A stretch of 64,000 bases of DNA from Helicoverpa zea (GCF_022581195.2 NC_061461.1:11656001-11720000), one strand, 5' to 3'; positions 22,731 through 34,980 are shown, counted from the stretch's first letter. Notes: generated from the letters alone by a model not told the origin. Numbers and translations are program-made.

Positions 22731-24028
22731 CGCGAAAACATAACCCTTCTCGGTAGTCGAATAAAAACTTACTTGCAAGTTACACATCCCAAACATACTC
22801 GAAATCAAAGGCAAAGATCAAACCATCTAATCGGTTATTGCTTATAACCATTACCGATTGCTATATCATAACCACATAGCGAATCAAGTAATCAAGCATC
22901 AAAGACATGTAATACAAGCTACGAGTATAGACAAGCCTATTAGTCGATATAATATCCGATTCCGAAACGTCTTAACAATCGATAACCACGTTCCCGAATC
23001 AACAATCGAATAATCGATAGCATAAATTCAATCATTCAGATTTAGAATGGAAACCGAATTGTAGTTTTGTAATCAGATTTCGATCCCAAATCGAGTACAT
23101 AACAATCGATATACTCGAATAATTGGAATAAAGCTTTGTATTCTGTAGTGCTATTAGATTTCAATTGATGTACTTCCATGATTATTGCCCTAATAGTTTC
23201 GGAAGCAAACAGATATATGGGGCATGTAATGAATTATTCTGAATTCCAATAGAAACGCCATGTTTGTATGTGCATTGGGGTTAACATGCATAACAACGTT
23301 ATCGCTGAAATAAGTGCGAAATAACTGGCTTTGTTTTAGATAGCAGTGATAAGTGTTACTGAGAGAAACATGAGGAAAATCAACAGATTTTTTTGGAAAA
23401 TGAACTTGGATATGTACTTCAATATTATATAATCTCTCTTATATACCACGAATAGTTGTTACGTATCCGAAGAGAGATTTACATTTATTTATTGAATTCT
23501 TTTATACGGATAGTATTGTACAACGGCAGAGCAGTCTACTTCTAACTTAGATAGTAGATATATTGGGTCTCAAAGTTAAAGTTAACGTTTGCAGTAGCTT
23601 CATACGAAAATCAACAAGGTCTACTAAACAGACGAGCAGTAAACTTAATTTTTTTTGTAACATATACGTTAACAAAGAAAGGTCAAAAACAGCACCCACA
23701 TATTGCAAAACCTTAATACAGGCGCTAAAACCCATATTACACTACAATCTTATTTCCAAGCATAACCTTTTACCCAAATTGGGCCACCAGTTTAGGCGTT
23801 GGCAGCTCACCAAGCGACAAACAGTCTTCTTAAGATAAACCGTTTGCATGGACACGTACGCAACGGTAAGTGAGCACAGTATTATTATAGTGGCTTAGCT
23901 GCCTTTGTGTGGTAAAACTCGCACTTAACCTTTTTTATGGTGTTTCTAAGCTGGTGAGTTCATATAGAACGACAATCTGTTCTGTAGGATACAAGCGCGC
24001 TTAAAAACGTGGTCTGAGTAGACCCTAA
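22731..24028. other. Non-coding stretch, rich in ATCGAT/TCGA words
   Basis: No supported gene. Between about 22,790 and 23,130 the words AATCG, TCGAT and CGATA occur many times (for example AACAATCGATAACC, AATAATCGATAGC, AACAATCGATATACTCG). I cannot tell whether this is a degenerate satellite, a repeat fragment or a binding-site cluster. The frames at 23,547-23,838 overlap on both strands and match nothing known. Confidence 0.5.
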
Positions 24029-24194
24029 GGCGCACCCTACACGGTCAATTACAATGCGCAACGTTATGAATTGTGCAAAATTGACTATGTAGACTTAGTA
24101 TTAAAGATTGCGCAATGATTTTTAGCGAGAAAGTTTTTATTGCACAATATTTTTGTTGCAATATTGCAGTGTTATTGTAGGTCTAGGGGCCGCC
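24029..24194. mobile_element. Possible small MITE with TTGCGCAAT-rich interior
   Basis: The left end GGCGCACCCTACACGGTC and the right end CTAGGGGCCGCC are weakly inverted. The interior carries TTGCGCAATG, TGCACAATA and TTGCAATATTGCAG words in both orientations. The termini are diverged and no TSD is visible, so this is tentative. Confidence 0.35.
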
Positions 24195-24269
24195 GTGTAC
24201 ATGACTTCTTATGTTCGGCTGTTTTTTAAAGCTACATACATATGTAGATAAAATTCTCGTCAAATTACT

Positions 24270-24395
24270 TTGCCTTTCTGTAGTCACACATTGGATAAGG
24301 TACACAGATAGTCTTAAGCTCGAAAGGATAAAGGCTACTTTTTATTCGGGCGGGGAAGTAGTTCCCCATGAACGCAGGTGGAATACCAGGTAACC
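24270..24395 (+). repeat. Dispersed repeat L copy
   Basis: AAGGCTACTTTTTATTCGGG, GGGGAAGTAGTTCCCCATGA and ACGCAGGTGGAATACC follow the L order (CATAGGCTACTTTTTATCC, CAGTAGTTCCCACGGGACGC, GGGTGAAACC). Confidence 0.65.
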
Positions 24396-25379
24396 ACTAG
24401 TTTTATATTTTTCCCCTAAAAATATAGTAGCTGACATTTATCAAAATATAGCCTGTACGTACATTCACTAACACAATTTCATTTTTGACGTCACATAAAT
24501 GCTTTTAATGTACATTGCACTTTTTGTTTCAGCGTACACTTTCATTTTAATTTAAAAAGCGGGATGTACTTTGAATTTTTCCTATTTTAGTTACTTTTTG
24601 AATATGGAATGAACGGATACATTAAAGTTTTATGCACAAAAGTCGATTTCGGGAAATCGGGTTTCAACGAAATATTGTTACGTTAATTCGGATTATATTT
24701 AAATGGCTTTATGCTGCTGCTTAAAGGCTTTATCAAAGTCTGGCGAGAGAACCTATTCAACTGGGTAAAAAGAAGCCCATGCATCGCCCATTAATAAATT
24801 CATTATAATTCTCTTTCTACAAAACTGCTTACTGAAACCTGAACGAATATTTTTATAAGACTTGATTAAAAATTCTTTATCTTCACCTTAATTTCTACTA
24901 TTCGAAGCAAAAAAATCTACTAATAAATTATTTTGAGCACTAAAATGTTCACAAATACGAACTGTAATGGCCTAGCCATCTTCGTGAGACATAGCCTACG
25001 TGACAACTCGAAGATACCTCTCCAGGTTGTCTAAAAGGCATGAAATACCTAGACACTGGAGAACGCCTATCAATATTTCATATCTTAAGACTTTCATAGT
25101 AGATTATATATGGGAGAAATACCTTTTTGGAAGGGTGCTAAGAAGCCTAACGATCGCGTCAAAATGGAGTTGATCAGGTCTGTCTTTCGGGTAAGTATAT
25201 TCAACTGGAATGATGACACAACTAGAAATTTATTATTGTATACATATATGGTCCCCCACTTGTCGTGAACGCGGTTGAAGCGAGTGGGACGACTCAAAAA
25301 TGAATTTTTACGTTCAATTTACAGTACCCAGTTCATTTAAATAACTACTAAACGTAAGCAAACAGACAAAAATCAACGA
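24396..25379. other. Non-coding stretch, nothing specific
   Basis: AT-rich with no recognisable gene or repeat. Confidence 0.5.
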
Positions 25380-25575
25380 CACCATAGAATAGACCTTCAC
25401 TACATAGGTATCTTCAAAACTACGCAACCGATTTTCATGCGTTTTTTTTTTTGAGTAGACAGAGTTATTAAAGAAGAAAGTTTACATGTATAATATCATA
25501 CATTAAAAAGTGGAGAAATACTGTTATCCCCTGCGAAGGAGCGGGGCGCTAGTATATTATAGCTACAGAACAAAG
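25380..25575 (+). repeat. Dispersed repeat L, diverged copy
   Basis: CAACCGATTTTCATGCG, ACTGTTATCCCCTGCGAAGG and AGCGGGGCGCTAGTATA retain some of the L order. It is strongly diverged. Confidence 0.4.
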
Positions 25576-25894
25576 TCACATTGTCAGGCATGGTGCTAAG
25601 GATCGATAGGTGCTCTTTGTGGATATTGTGTCAAAGGCTGCCGTTAGTTATACACTCGTTAGCCATATCAAAGGCCTTGTTTGTGGCTGTAATTATGTGG
25701 CTAAGGATATTGCGAGTTATGGGTTTTTGGGAACTACGTCTTAGAGTGGATGGTAATTTCTGTTCAAATTAAACCTTACTTCTTAAAAATAAAACAGTTT
25801 TTTTCAGTTATTTATTACAAACTTTTGTTACAACTGTTGAACCTTATATTCCATGGGACCAAATTGATACTAATATAATAGCGAAGAAACATTA

Positions 25895-25940
25895 TTTGAG
25901 TAGCTCTCACGGGACGCGGGAAAGTGGCTAGTACCATTTA
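25895..25940 (+). repeat. Dispersed repeat L, 3'-end fragment
   Basis: TAGCTCTCACGGGACGCGGG followed by AAAGTGGCTAGTA is the terminal part of L only. Confidence 0.5.
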
Positions 25941-26208
25941 TTAACAATTCGTCTTTTATTTAAATTTAATTCCCAATTCGAACACTTAAAACATTGTACT
26001 AGGTAATCAAAGCTACCAGCTACTAAGGCAACATGACGTCAAGTCAAGCTGTCAATACCAATTCTCATTTCAAATCACCCGTCTTTACGATCTCAAGTTA
26101 TCAAAGACAAACCAAAACAAACTTTTTTGGCAGCCTCTAGATGCTAACTGCATTACACTTCACTTTCGATGCTGGCTGGAAATTGAAACCGTCTGGAGAC
26201 TAGTTCCC

Positions 26209-26507
26209 ACGGAGGAAGGAAAGATAGCGGAGATGTTATAAGAAAGGTAGGTCAGGCGCCTTCTTGTAGGTCAAGTGACGAACGGTAGGCGTAATCGGTA
26301 AAATGTTCGGGTTCCTTGTCAAATCAAAACCAACTGATTAGTCTTGATTGATTGGTGATTTTATTTTGAAAATAAAGGGCGGGTTTTAAAGAAGGCGTGT
26401 TAGGAAGCTGGTAACGTTCCTTGTCCCCCGAGCACCCGCATTTTGGCGCCCTATTTTCTTAGGAGATTTTGCATTATGACATCTCCGCTAGTCATTTTGT
26501 TCTCCAT
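26209..26507 (-). mobile_element. MITE family M, copy B (long subfamily)
   Basis: Read on the minus strand it starts CATGGAGAACAAAATGACTA, then GCGGAGATGTCATAATGC, and ends CATCTCCGCTATCTTTCCT. It shares an extra internal block (TTGATTGATTGGTGATTTTA on the plus strand) with copy C at 46,884. No coding capacity. See the entry at 37,017-37,296 for the family description. Confidence 0.8.
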
Positions 26508-26859
26508 GTTTCACAGTTTCCACATTGCCAGATTGTATTCAAGCGGATCAGTTACATTGTAGATTATAGACCAGTACTGAAAGCCTGTTAAAATGTTTCA
26601 TGTTGTACGTCTAGACGAGATTTACGTAAGCGAATCAGATGTTGGAGTTTTATAGAATTGGGATTATGTTTAAAGATACATTGAAAAGTAGAAAACCTAA
26701 AAAATTACATTTCTTGAGTCTCTATGGTTTTGACGGACTCCTGAAAGCTTCTAACAGTTAAGTTACAGTAGTACAGGTAGTTCCAGTACCTCTATGGACT
26801 TAACGACAGAAACAGCTTAACTTTTCAGATATTTTTTTATTCCTGCCTTATTAAATAAC
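26508..26859. other. Non-coding stretch
   Basis: Nothing recognised. Confidence 0.5.
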
Positions 26860-27050
26860 TATATGTGCGCTGCAGTTCCACCAGCGCCCTGATGGAAGTG
26901 TAGTGCCCGCAATCGGATAAACAGTTGCCTATGTTCTTTCTCAGGCTTTTACAGTCTTTAGATAGACGTCTAACTGTGTGCCAATTTTTATTGAAATCCA
27001 ATCAAAAAATAGCAGGTTTTTTTGAAAGCACAAAAGATAGACAATAGTTA
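26860..27050 (+). repeat. Dispersed repeat with TTCCACCAGCGCCCTGATGG core
   Basis: GCAGTTCCACCAGCGCCCTG, then GTAGTGCCCGCAATCGGATA, AACAGTTGCCTATGTTC and TGTGTGCCAATTTTTATTG. I recall this word order from common lepidopteran repeats; there is no second copy in this window to confirm it. Confidence 0.5.
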
Positions 27051-27439
27051 CTTTTGCATCTATAACATTAGCAAGGATTTCCTATATATTTTCAAAAAAA
27101 AAAACTACACGGAACTAGCAAACAGTCGTTAACACTTTATCCTCAGTAGTTGTCACGTCACGACTTAATGAGGTGATGTACTGACTCTGACGAGGGTACC
27201 GATTGTGTCACATCGAGACCTGACGACTGTTGGTAGGAAACTCGTTACTCGATACTATCGAATCGATTGAGCGATGTTTGAGTGTGAGATGACGATTTTT
27301 GATGGAGTTTGTTAAGTAATGGCGGTGGATGGGATGTTGAAGGATTATTTTGTAAGAAAACATATAAAAAGAAGTATAATTAAAACGGTGTCGATGGAGA
27401 TTCATCGACTTGAAGTTAAGTGACTTTGAGATTATAACG

Positions 27440-27645
27440 CCTACTGATCGAAGAGCTAATGTGCTCTCCTATTATCTTGGTCATACGCCTATCTTCGATT
27501 GCCTTCCCATCAGACAACGATAGAGAGGGAATAGAGAGTGCACCTGTGTCTGTGGAAATGTTTGAGCACTATAATATGTCCTGCACAGCTGTCCAATCCT
27601 CTCAGAGAGAATAGTCGCCGTGGCCGATAATAGAACAAGACGCCA
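27440..27645 (-). repeat. Dispersed repeat C (TAGCCGATTATCGGC family), copy 1
   Basis: Read on the minus strand it gives TATTATCGGCCACGGCGACT, GGACATATTATAGTGCTCAA, ACAGACACAGGTGCACTCTC and CTGATGGGAAGGCAATCG. The plus-strand copy at 35,785-35,965 has the same order (CCGATTATCGGCTACGGCGG, GGACATATTATAGTGCACG, AGACACAGGTGCACTCCC). Confidence 0.75.
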
Positions 27646-28254
27646 TAATAGATTACAAATATAGTGAAGTGTCTAATTTGGGAACCACAACGTTCCTATG
27701 GTATTTTAGATAATTTGTCTTTAAATACAAGACTCATACTTTAAGACGCGTCATCCTGTCCTCATTACAATATCAGCGGAAACCGAGGTTATCTAGAACT
27801 CACAGTTTATTTCCCATAAAGGATATCCGATGTGCAGTTAATCTGACCTCGATGTGATAACCTAAACAGCTGCAACTCATTTGCATATCAATGAGAAAAT
27901 ATTAACATAATAACCATGTACCTCTTCTTATATCCATTTGGACTTTATTCTTAGGTAGGTACTAGGCACCTAATATAATATTATAAATACGAGGTATCTC
28001 TGTCTATCTTTCTGTCTGGCTTTGATGCAAAAACTCAAAACTATGAACTGAACTGAATTATATCGGTTCATAGATAAACCAGTTTCTTCAAGAGTCTAAA
28101 TGGCTGAATCTAAGTGATTGAATTTCTAACTTATTTATCCAAAGACAAACCAACATTATGTTCAAAGGCTTTATAACAGTCAAACAAATCTCAAATAGAT
28201 ATATGTATTATTATTTTTTCCTCTAAAACTAACTCCATAATTTATCGGGTAGGC
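27646..28254. other. Non-coding stretch with an L-like 5' fragment
   Basis: Between about 27,970 and 28,110 the words TAATATAATATTATAAATAC, TCTGTCTATCTTTCTGTCTG and AACTGAACTGAATT resemble the 5' portion of repeat L, without its 3' half. No gene. Confidence 0.4.
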
Positions 28255-28390
28255 CGTCAATTTGCAAGTATCCCTCGACCAATAGGCGCGGGGGTCACGG
28301 GAGGTCAGCGGCAAGGTCGCCGCTTGCGCAGCCGAGCAGACTGCATCTCACGAAGGCCGCGCACGTGGTCGCACGCACGTACATAAATAC
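28255..28390. promoter_or_regulatory. CpG-rich patch, candidate promoter
   Basis: Dense in CpG within AT-rich DNA: ATAGGCGCGGGGGTCACGGG, GGTCAGCGGCAAGGTCGCCG and GGCCGCGCACGTGGTCGCAC. It holds AGGTCA-type half-sites and a CACGTG E-box. No TATA or Inr is decisive and no coding exon follows. Candidate only. Confidence 0.25.
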
Positions 28391-28909
28391 ATGATACGTT
28401 TTATTATTATCGATGATGTACTTTAAATAGGTAATTTAATTTTACGAAGATATAAGTTGTTTTTTTTTTACCCATAAACTTACTAAATAATCTCCAAACA
28501 CCAGTCTAACTAGTTCAAACAGGTTACCTGTAACAAAAAAAAATACTACATAAACTTTTTTGTTCATCATAAATCAGCATCACTTCTTAACACCGTGTTA
28601 CGCAAATGGTTTAAAAAAACTTTAACCATGTGTTGAAAAAAGGTATAAGTATAGGTAAGGTTATCATGTGATAATGATATTTTTTTCGTCTTGTTCTGTA
28701 TACATTTTGGTTCTTCCAACCTAATTGACAGACATGTGTTGCTGGGGAGTTTGTTGCACCACTTCTTCCTATCAAAAACACATAGGAAGTGGTGAAGGGC
28801 GGGCGTCTTGGGAGCTGTCTTTTATTTTTGACGTTCGAAAAATGCTGATTTATCAGCCTAATTTGAATAAACGTTTTTGAGTTAGAGTTTAAGAAAGAAG
28901 GTATGACGT
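28391..28909. other. AT-rich stretch between two CpG patches
   Basis: No gene. A near-exact inverted repeat is visible around 28,760-28,795 (CACCACTTCTTCCTAT...ATAGGAAGTGGTG). Confidence 0.5.
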
Positions 28910-28990
28910 GTCATTCACTCGGCGAGGTCGGCGCGCGCGCATTCACGTAGCGCATGCGCGAACTGAGGAAAATCATTGCACGCATACAAT
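28910..28990. promoter_or_regulatory. CpG patch with NRF-1/EWG-like palindrome
   Basis: GGCGAGGTCGGCGCGCGCGC is followed by GCGCATGCGC at 28,950-28,959, the consensus palindrome of NRF-1 (Erect wing in insects), a factor typical of housekeeping promoters. This patch and the one at 28,255 are about 600 bp apart. Promoter function is inference. Confidence 0.3.
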
Positions 28991-30978
28991 TATCTGGAAT
29001 CGTGATACGTCGTTTCTATTGAGTAAAGTGCATAAGTAAATGTTCTTGTATAGTGTGATTTATTATATGTCTGGGTATTTTACTGTAAGTAGTTTACAAA
29101 TCCGATACAATTTCAGTTTGAGTGAGTTTGAGTTTGCCACAGTATATAAGGTAATAATAATAATATCGGGACACAATAATGACGTATTCAAAGTTAGATT
29201 ATAGCTGTAAAGGTGCTCAAAGACGATGATCCGTTCAAGAAAGCTATTGCGCCTTTACGCTAAAACTACTGAACCAGTTGTAAGTCAGGACAGACAACGT
29301 ATAGACATAGAAAAGATTTTAATTCATTCGTTTCACACAGGTGACTGCTAGTTCAAAATAACATCCTATTTTTTTTTCTTAATTTTTAACTTGACACATC
29401 ATCAAAGCTATCTTATAAAGTTATTAAAATTACGAGCTAAAAAGCATTCTTCATCCAAATAGATAATTTGAATCAATTTAACTCTTACAAAACACATAAA
29501 AACCACAAAAAAGTAACTTGAGTTACTAAGTTTTAGCATTTATTATACATAATATTACTTATTTATGATCACTCTGTATTAATAATTTCGAAAGTGATAA
29601 AATAAATTAAACACGTGTTCAAATAATAAATATTAAAAAATAAACTAACTAAATATTATTTTCGCGTGACATTTACATGACTGTAAGTAGGTATTTAAAC
29701 AGCACTATCAAGAATTTTGTACTCATTAGTCACCAAATTATACATGCCTATAGCAATAAAATTTATTTTCTACCTGTTTTGATATCTGTATAATTATGTA
29801 ACTATTTTGTTTTTGTTGAGTCATTTTATGCTCACATTACCGAAATGATCAAGGCCTCACGATTTCTCATTTTTTTAAAAGAAATTAGAATCTTGAAAGA
29901 TACGATGACATTTTACAAGATGACTATAGACATAAAACCAAATTAAAATAAAAAAAAAAGAATAATTTCAACAAGGTCACTTTCAAAAGAGTTCATATGC
30001 CATCAATTTAAAAAAGGAATCTTTAAAAACCATTCTATAGGTAAACTAGTCTAGTAAAACAATTCACGCGAACGAACGCCAGTAATCTAAACAAATCGTT
30101 TTTACGTAACAACCCTAAAAATACAGACTGACGTAATCGCGCCAAACTATAATGAGTTCGTATATCACATCGAGGTAGCTCAATGTCAATGTCAAGATCG
30201 TTTCACGCTACATATGTTACTGTTAAAACTATTTATCAGTCAAAGATATATTTATCTAACGAACGAACGAACGTAACGAAGTAGGTCACGTGCACTTTTG
30301 ATTTCAGGTATTTGCTGGAGGCAAAATCGCATTAGAGTATTTGACAGTACAGAATTTTGACTGAAAATGAGAGAGTAGTGCTGATGGGTACTGTGAGTTA
30401 AAGCGCTTTTAAGTATTTCCATATTGTACTGCTAATATGTAGTATTGATTGGGAGTCGTCGTCTTTTCAGCAGAAAGTCTAGGTCTTTCAAACTTCAAAA
30501 TCTTTTTTAGGTTTATTATTTTTCAGTCAACCAACATAAGTCAACACTACAGTTGACTCTTATTAGTAAAAAAAAACTTTTCCCGATTACTAACTTCACC
30601 AGCAACATTCGCAAACAGTTGACATTAGCATTGCCGAATTATAACAATATTTTTATCGGAGCGATAAGGATTGTTGGTACACAAGGACTGATTCCAACAT
30701 GTGTTTTGTTTATATAACGCTGTGTTTTTGATATGAATGTTTAAATCACGTTGCAAGCGTTAAGATATCAGTTGAAATCTGATTGTTTTGACTTGTTTTG
30801 AAAGGGGTTAATTTTTGACAGTTTTGGTAAGGTAGCCACAGGGGTTACGCGGCCAGCCATGAGTTTGCTAGACCATGAATTGAGGAATGTAGAGAGGACA
30901 ATTGTTTTTGACAATCCTAACTATTTACTTTAAACATTTACAAATGCTGCTTCAATTTATTTAGCCACCGTAAAGGTA
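28991..30978. other. AT-rich non-coding stretch
   Basis: No supported gene. Minor features are a GAGTTT-rich piece and a (TAA)n run at 29,112-29,166, and a short (CGAA)n run at 30,258-30,275. Confidence 0.5.
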
Positions 30979-31164
30979 GTGGATGATGGTGGGCTGCACA
31001 ACCCGGGATTGTTAGCACTCATTAGGGAAGCCCTAAGGTCAGCAGTGGATAGCAATAAACTGGTTACTATGGCTAGGATGATAGAGAACTCTAGAAAAGA
31101 AACCACGATTGCTATTCAAATTTCTACAGCAGTTTCCTTAAACACGAATTTCCTTCAACAGTAA
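30979..31164 (+). other. Unassigned 61-codon open frame
   Basis: Reads MDDGGLHNPGLLALIREALR and onward, with a balanced residue composition unlike the low-complexity frames around it. No domain is recognised. It lies about 340 bases upstream of the LINE tail at 31.5 kb and may be part of an old mobile element or chance. Confidence 0.2.
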
Positions 31165-31499
31165 AACCCTTACTCCGAAACACCGTTCACAAGCCCTTGA
31201 ATTTCAATCGATTGTCAAGTGTTTAGACAAAATAGACGTATTTACGTTAACAAGTATCAGATGTAAGATGTAAGGCGGTTCTGTTTCGCTGTGTAATTGA
31301 TACATGTTTGCCTACATGAGGCGTAGCTTGTTGATTAAGAGAAAGAGCTAGAACATTCGTGTTTCTACTAAAATTGAGACTGTTTGGTGCCTGTTGTTAG
31401 GTATTTTGGTAAGCGTTTTTGTTTAGATATGTCACTTTTTTAAATTCTGATTATGTAAGTCATGCGATTGTGCTGTTACTGTTGCTTGCTTCTCTTTCT

Positions 31500-31730
31500 A
31501 TGCCTAGCCCTTACACAACTATGATGACCCGTCATAAAAATAGACTGTACTTACCTCCATCTAGAATTAAAATGCTCAACAAAAGTCCCTACTACATGGC
31601 AGTCAAAATATTTAACAGATTACCTAAAGAACTACAAAATGAAAATAAAGAAATAATATTTCAGAAAAAGTTAAAAATATTCCTCATAAAAAGGTGTTTT
31701 TACTCAATAAAAGAATACTTCGAAAAATAA
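31500..31730 (+). pseudogene. LINE ORF2 C-terminal remnant
   Basis: The frame (open from 31,419) contains TRHKNRLYLPPSRIKMLNKS, then YYMAVKIFNRLPKEL, KKLKIFL and CFYSIKEYF. This order (TRxK..LxLPxxR, SPxYxxxKxxNxLPxEL, FxxxLKxFL, FYSxxEFL) is typical of the extreme C-terminus of insect LINE reverse transcriptases. The RT core is absent, so the copy is 5'-truncated, as LINE insertions often are. The N-terminal residues of the frame (31,419-31,500) do not fit the family and probably lie outside the homologous part. Confidence 0.7.
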
Positions 31731-32024
31731 AAATAAAAAAGCTAAAATCAATAGGTATATATAATTTATAAATCAACATGAATATGTAATATAAAGAAAT
31801 AAAGATACATCACCTAATACTACCTACCACATTACATCTAATACGCACTTGTTTTTGATAAAAAGTTTATGTCTAGAATATAAGTTAGCAATAAGTAATT
31901 TAGCAATAAGCCCTCACATTTTTGCAACGCCTGCAAAAGGCCGTTAAGCTGAACCTAAACCTATATTTAAGATCTGTACAACCTTAACATGCAAATAAAT
32001 ATTTTGAGTTTGAGTTTGAGTTTG
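31731..32024 (+). mobile_element. 3' UTR and (GAGTTT)n tail of the truncated LINE
   Basis: AT-rich 3' UTR ending AAATAAATATTTTGAGTTTG followed by further GAGTTT units up to 32,024. A short tandem-repeat tail of this type is used instead of poly-A by several LINE clades. It abuts repeat V copy 4 directly. Confidence 0.65.
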
Positions 32025-32025
32025 A

Positions 32026-32240
32026 TGGGGTCGGCTTCCAGTCTCACCAGATGCAGCTGAGTACCTTGTTTTGCATTGTCTATATGACTTCCCTAAGCCG
32101 ATACCCGGGCAACCTGATACCCCTTGGTAAGATTAGTAGTCAGACTTTCAGGCTTTTGACTATACGTAACAACTGTCAAAGATGTTCAATAACAGCCGGG
32201 ACCCACCAATTTGTATGCCTTCCAACGTTTATCGTTGCAT
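32026..32240 (+). repeat. Dispersed repeat V, copy 4
   Basis: GGGGTCGGCTTCCAGTCTCA, CAGATGCAGCTGAGTACC, GATACCCGGGCAACCTGATA, CCCCTTGGTAAGATTAG and AGATGTTCAATAACAGCCGG in the family order. It starts immediately after the LINE tail. Confidence 0.8.
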
Positions 32241-34674
32241 TCACGGATAACTGCGTAACCATTTGTTGACATCATTTAAATAACCGTGAACGAAATCAAA
32301 TTGGCACATCGTCGTTCAGAAAATTAAAAACGCAATTGATACATAAATCAATTTTATACCTTCGCTCGAAAAAAGAAAAATACATTTGACACACGTCATT
32401 TCTCTTGACGTTTCATCTTGACATTGTTATTTTGATGTCACCCTAATGAATAGTGATGGTACAACAGCTGTTTTCTGTCAGTCAGTAGCAAGTAGGTTGC
32501 GTAAACGCAGGTTATATAAGTGACGTTAAAATTATATTTTATTACGTGGAATCGTTGTAGTGACTGGTAGACTTATTTTTTAGGTTTCATGTTACAGTTT
32601 GTTTTGTTTATTTTTAGTCTATTATTTGAAACTGTGGGTGTTATCGTAAGTGGCTAGTATCTACATAACATTTTTACAGGCACAGTTCATCAAGCTGGCA
32701 TAGACAAAGATTAAGATAACCAACCTTTTCCAAACCAGTCATACATTTTCGTATTCCTAATCCAAACTTGTCGGGAGCAGTCGAGTATGAAGACTACACA
32801 AAGGAGGTAGTTATGCTGAAGGCGTTATGATGAATTGAAGGAACTGCCTTCGTATTAACCCGGGGCCATCAAACAATTTTACGACGAGGGAACTAGCACC
32901 TGACACTGTTTTTTAGATCACGGATGACAAGGGAGAAATAAAATATTTGGGAAAACTGCATATTAGTTGGATCATCTAGAAAAACTACCAAAATTATTTT
33001 GATTGCAATTTAACACGAAGAGACGTAGGTATTTGTAAATGTTGTTTTTGCCAAGACCACTAAAATAACAACTGAAGGTAATATTAGCACAATTAATTTT
33101 GTTTATCGGGTCACCTACAATCCCTATCAAAACAAAAGTGCATCAGTGATATACCTTAGTACCGTCACAGCCCAGCCCAGTGTTACCTCAGAAACCCTTG
33201 AAATGACTTTCTTACTATTACATAAACACGTTATCTCCTTGGTAACTGTCTTGCTCGCGACATGCTCGACAAATGTAAGATTGCATTCAGTAAACAAATA
33301 ATGTCGATTGGTGAAAGTTGATACCTATATCAAGAAGATAGCGGCGATAATGTTAGATAGCGGACTCGAATTAAGTGGTTTTGTTGAGTGTTTATTTGAT
33401 CACGTTTATTTCGATTTCGAAGAGCCTAGAACGCTGTATGACATGTGGTCTAGACTTTCCATGATATTGTCATTTGACGAATATATGCCATTGGGCAGAC
33501 AAAAATTTGGGCAAACATAGACAATCAATAAATGACGATAGGATCATCAGGTAAACTGATTATGGATTATGGTCTAGTTGTATATGGTGTAGTATGGAGT
33601 TCAGTAAGATATATTCCCAATTCTATATTTAAAATCACCAATGGATAGTACACAAAAACAAGGCAACAACAAAAAATTACCAAACTAAACAAATGTTCTA
33701 GTTAAAACCGATTTTAAACGTTGACATTTGACACGCACGATGTCTAATAAATCAAATCTTGAATTTGGATTCGGAATGCTAATTCGAAACATATAAATAG
33801 CTGAATCATGTTCCGAACTACGGAATTATTTCTGCCAGTAATATGGTTACATAAGTCAATGAGATTTGGGTCGCGTTTTCCTTATATATTCATGGAAGTT
33901 TGAAATGGCAGAATCCGGGGCTTGTCCCGAAAACAAATCTTAATTACCTTGGAAATAACAGGTTTCGTAAACCGATTACTGAAGAGAACACATAGATGGC
34001 ACTGTGGGATCCTCGACTAGATTAGGGAGAATTGTTTCGATGATTTATTGAATAAGTGCTTTGATTGTTATAGGATTCTGTTTACTAAATATTGAACTGT
34101 GGGAATGGAAGACTAATAAAATAATTGCTGAGACAGAATCTCATATTATTTTTCCTTCAATTTAGACATACTAAAAATGACTTAGATTTCAGATCAGGAA
34201 ACCATTACACACAGAGGGTCTTTTAAACAAATTTTTCGGCTTAACCTAAATGAAGACCAAACGCAAACATTTCACACAATATTTACTACTACCTACCTGT
34301 ACGCAAAAAAAAATACCGGCATTATATTATACTGAAATGATAAAACAAGACCCGATACCACAATTGTCTCTACAAATCTAAATCCAAACCATCACCTGAC
34401 TCCTAACCCGAAGCATGAATGTCTTACAACGAAGCCGGCTCCACAAGGCCGTCCCGTCACACTGCACGACCGTAACGGCCCGCTACCCATAGTGCCACAG
34501 TACTGGGTAGCAACTGCAACTGTCTCATGAATTGCTCTGTAATTTCCCTGACTCATTGTAATAGAACGGTCGTCATTTGAACTTGGAGTGTTTAAACAAC
34601 CGTACCCGTCATGAGCATATAATACACTAAACAAATATTGTACGGGGATCGAGGCAACCCAAAGTTTCGTCATC
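32241..34674. other. Non-coding stretch, nothing specific
   Basis: About 2.4 kb of AT-rich DNA. The 70-codon plus frame at 33,308-33,520 has balanced composition (LYDMWSRLSMILSFDEYMP) but no recognised family. No TIR or repeat family was recognised. Confidence 0.5.
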
Positions 34675-34980
34675 GTCACAGCCTAAAAACGTCCACTGCT
34701 GGGCAAAGGTCTCCTACAAGCTGGAGGGATGCATTTTGGTGAGAGCAATGTGGGATATTTTTATCTTTGTAGACCTCTGAGCGAGGCATTTAGCATCCCA
34801 ATTGGTGCTAAGTGGTGGTTATTAGACCGGCACCAGTCGGTTACCAAAGCCTGCTACCGGTTTTCAGCAGGTAAGCAAATGACAGATTCGCATAGGCATA
34901 CAAGTATAAACACGCATGCATGTTTGGCAGGTGAGAAGGCACGACACTGGCCTCTCCAGTTGGTTCAATAGTCTAAGACC
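34675..34980 (+). repeat. Probable LINE-derived repeat (CGTCCACTGCTGGGCAAAGG)
   Basis: AAAACGTCCACTGCTGGGCA followed by AAGGTCTCC is a hallmark phrase of common lepidopteran LINE-derived repeats, which I recall as RTE-like. The rest (TGGGATATTTTTATC, CGGCACCAGTCGG, ACACGCATGCATG) is diverged. The overlapping frames on both strands are not credible genes. Confidence 0.45.

Noticed and set aside
34392..34971. Frames of 95 and 80 codons around the CGTCCACTGCTGGG repeat
   Set aside because: They lie in or beside a degenerate LINE-derived repeat on opposite strands and carry no RT or endonuclease motif.
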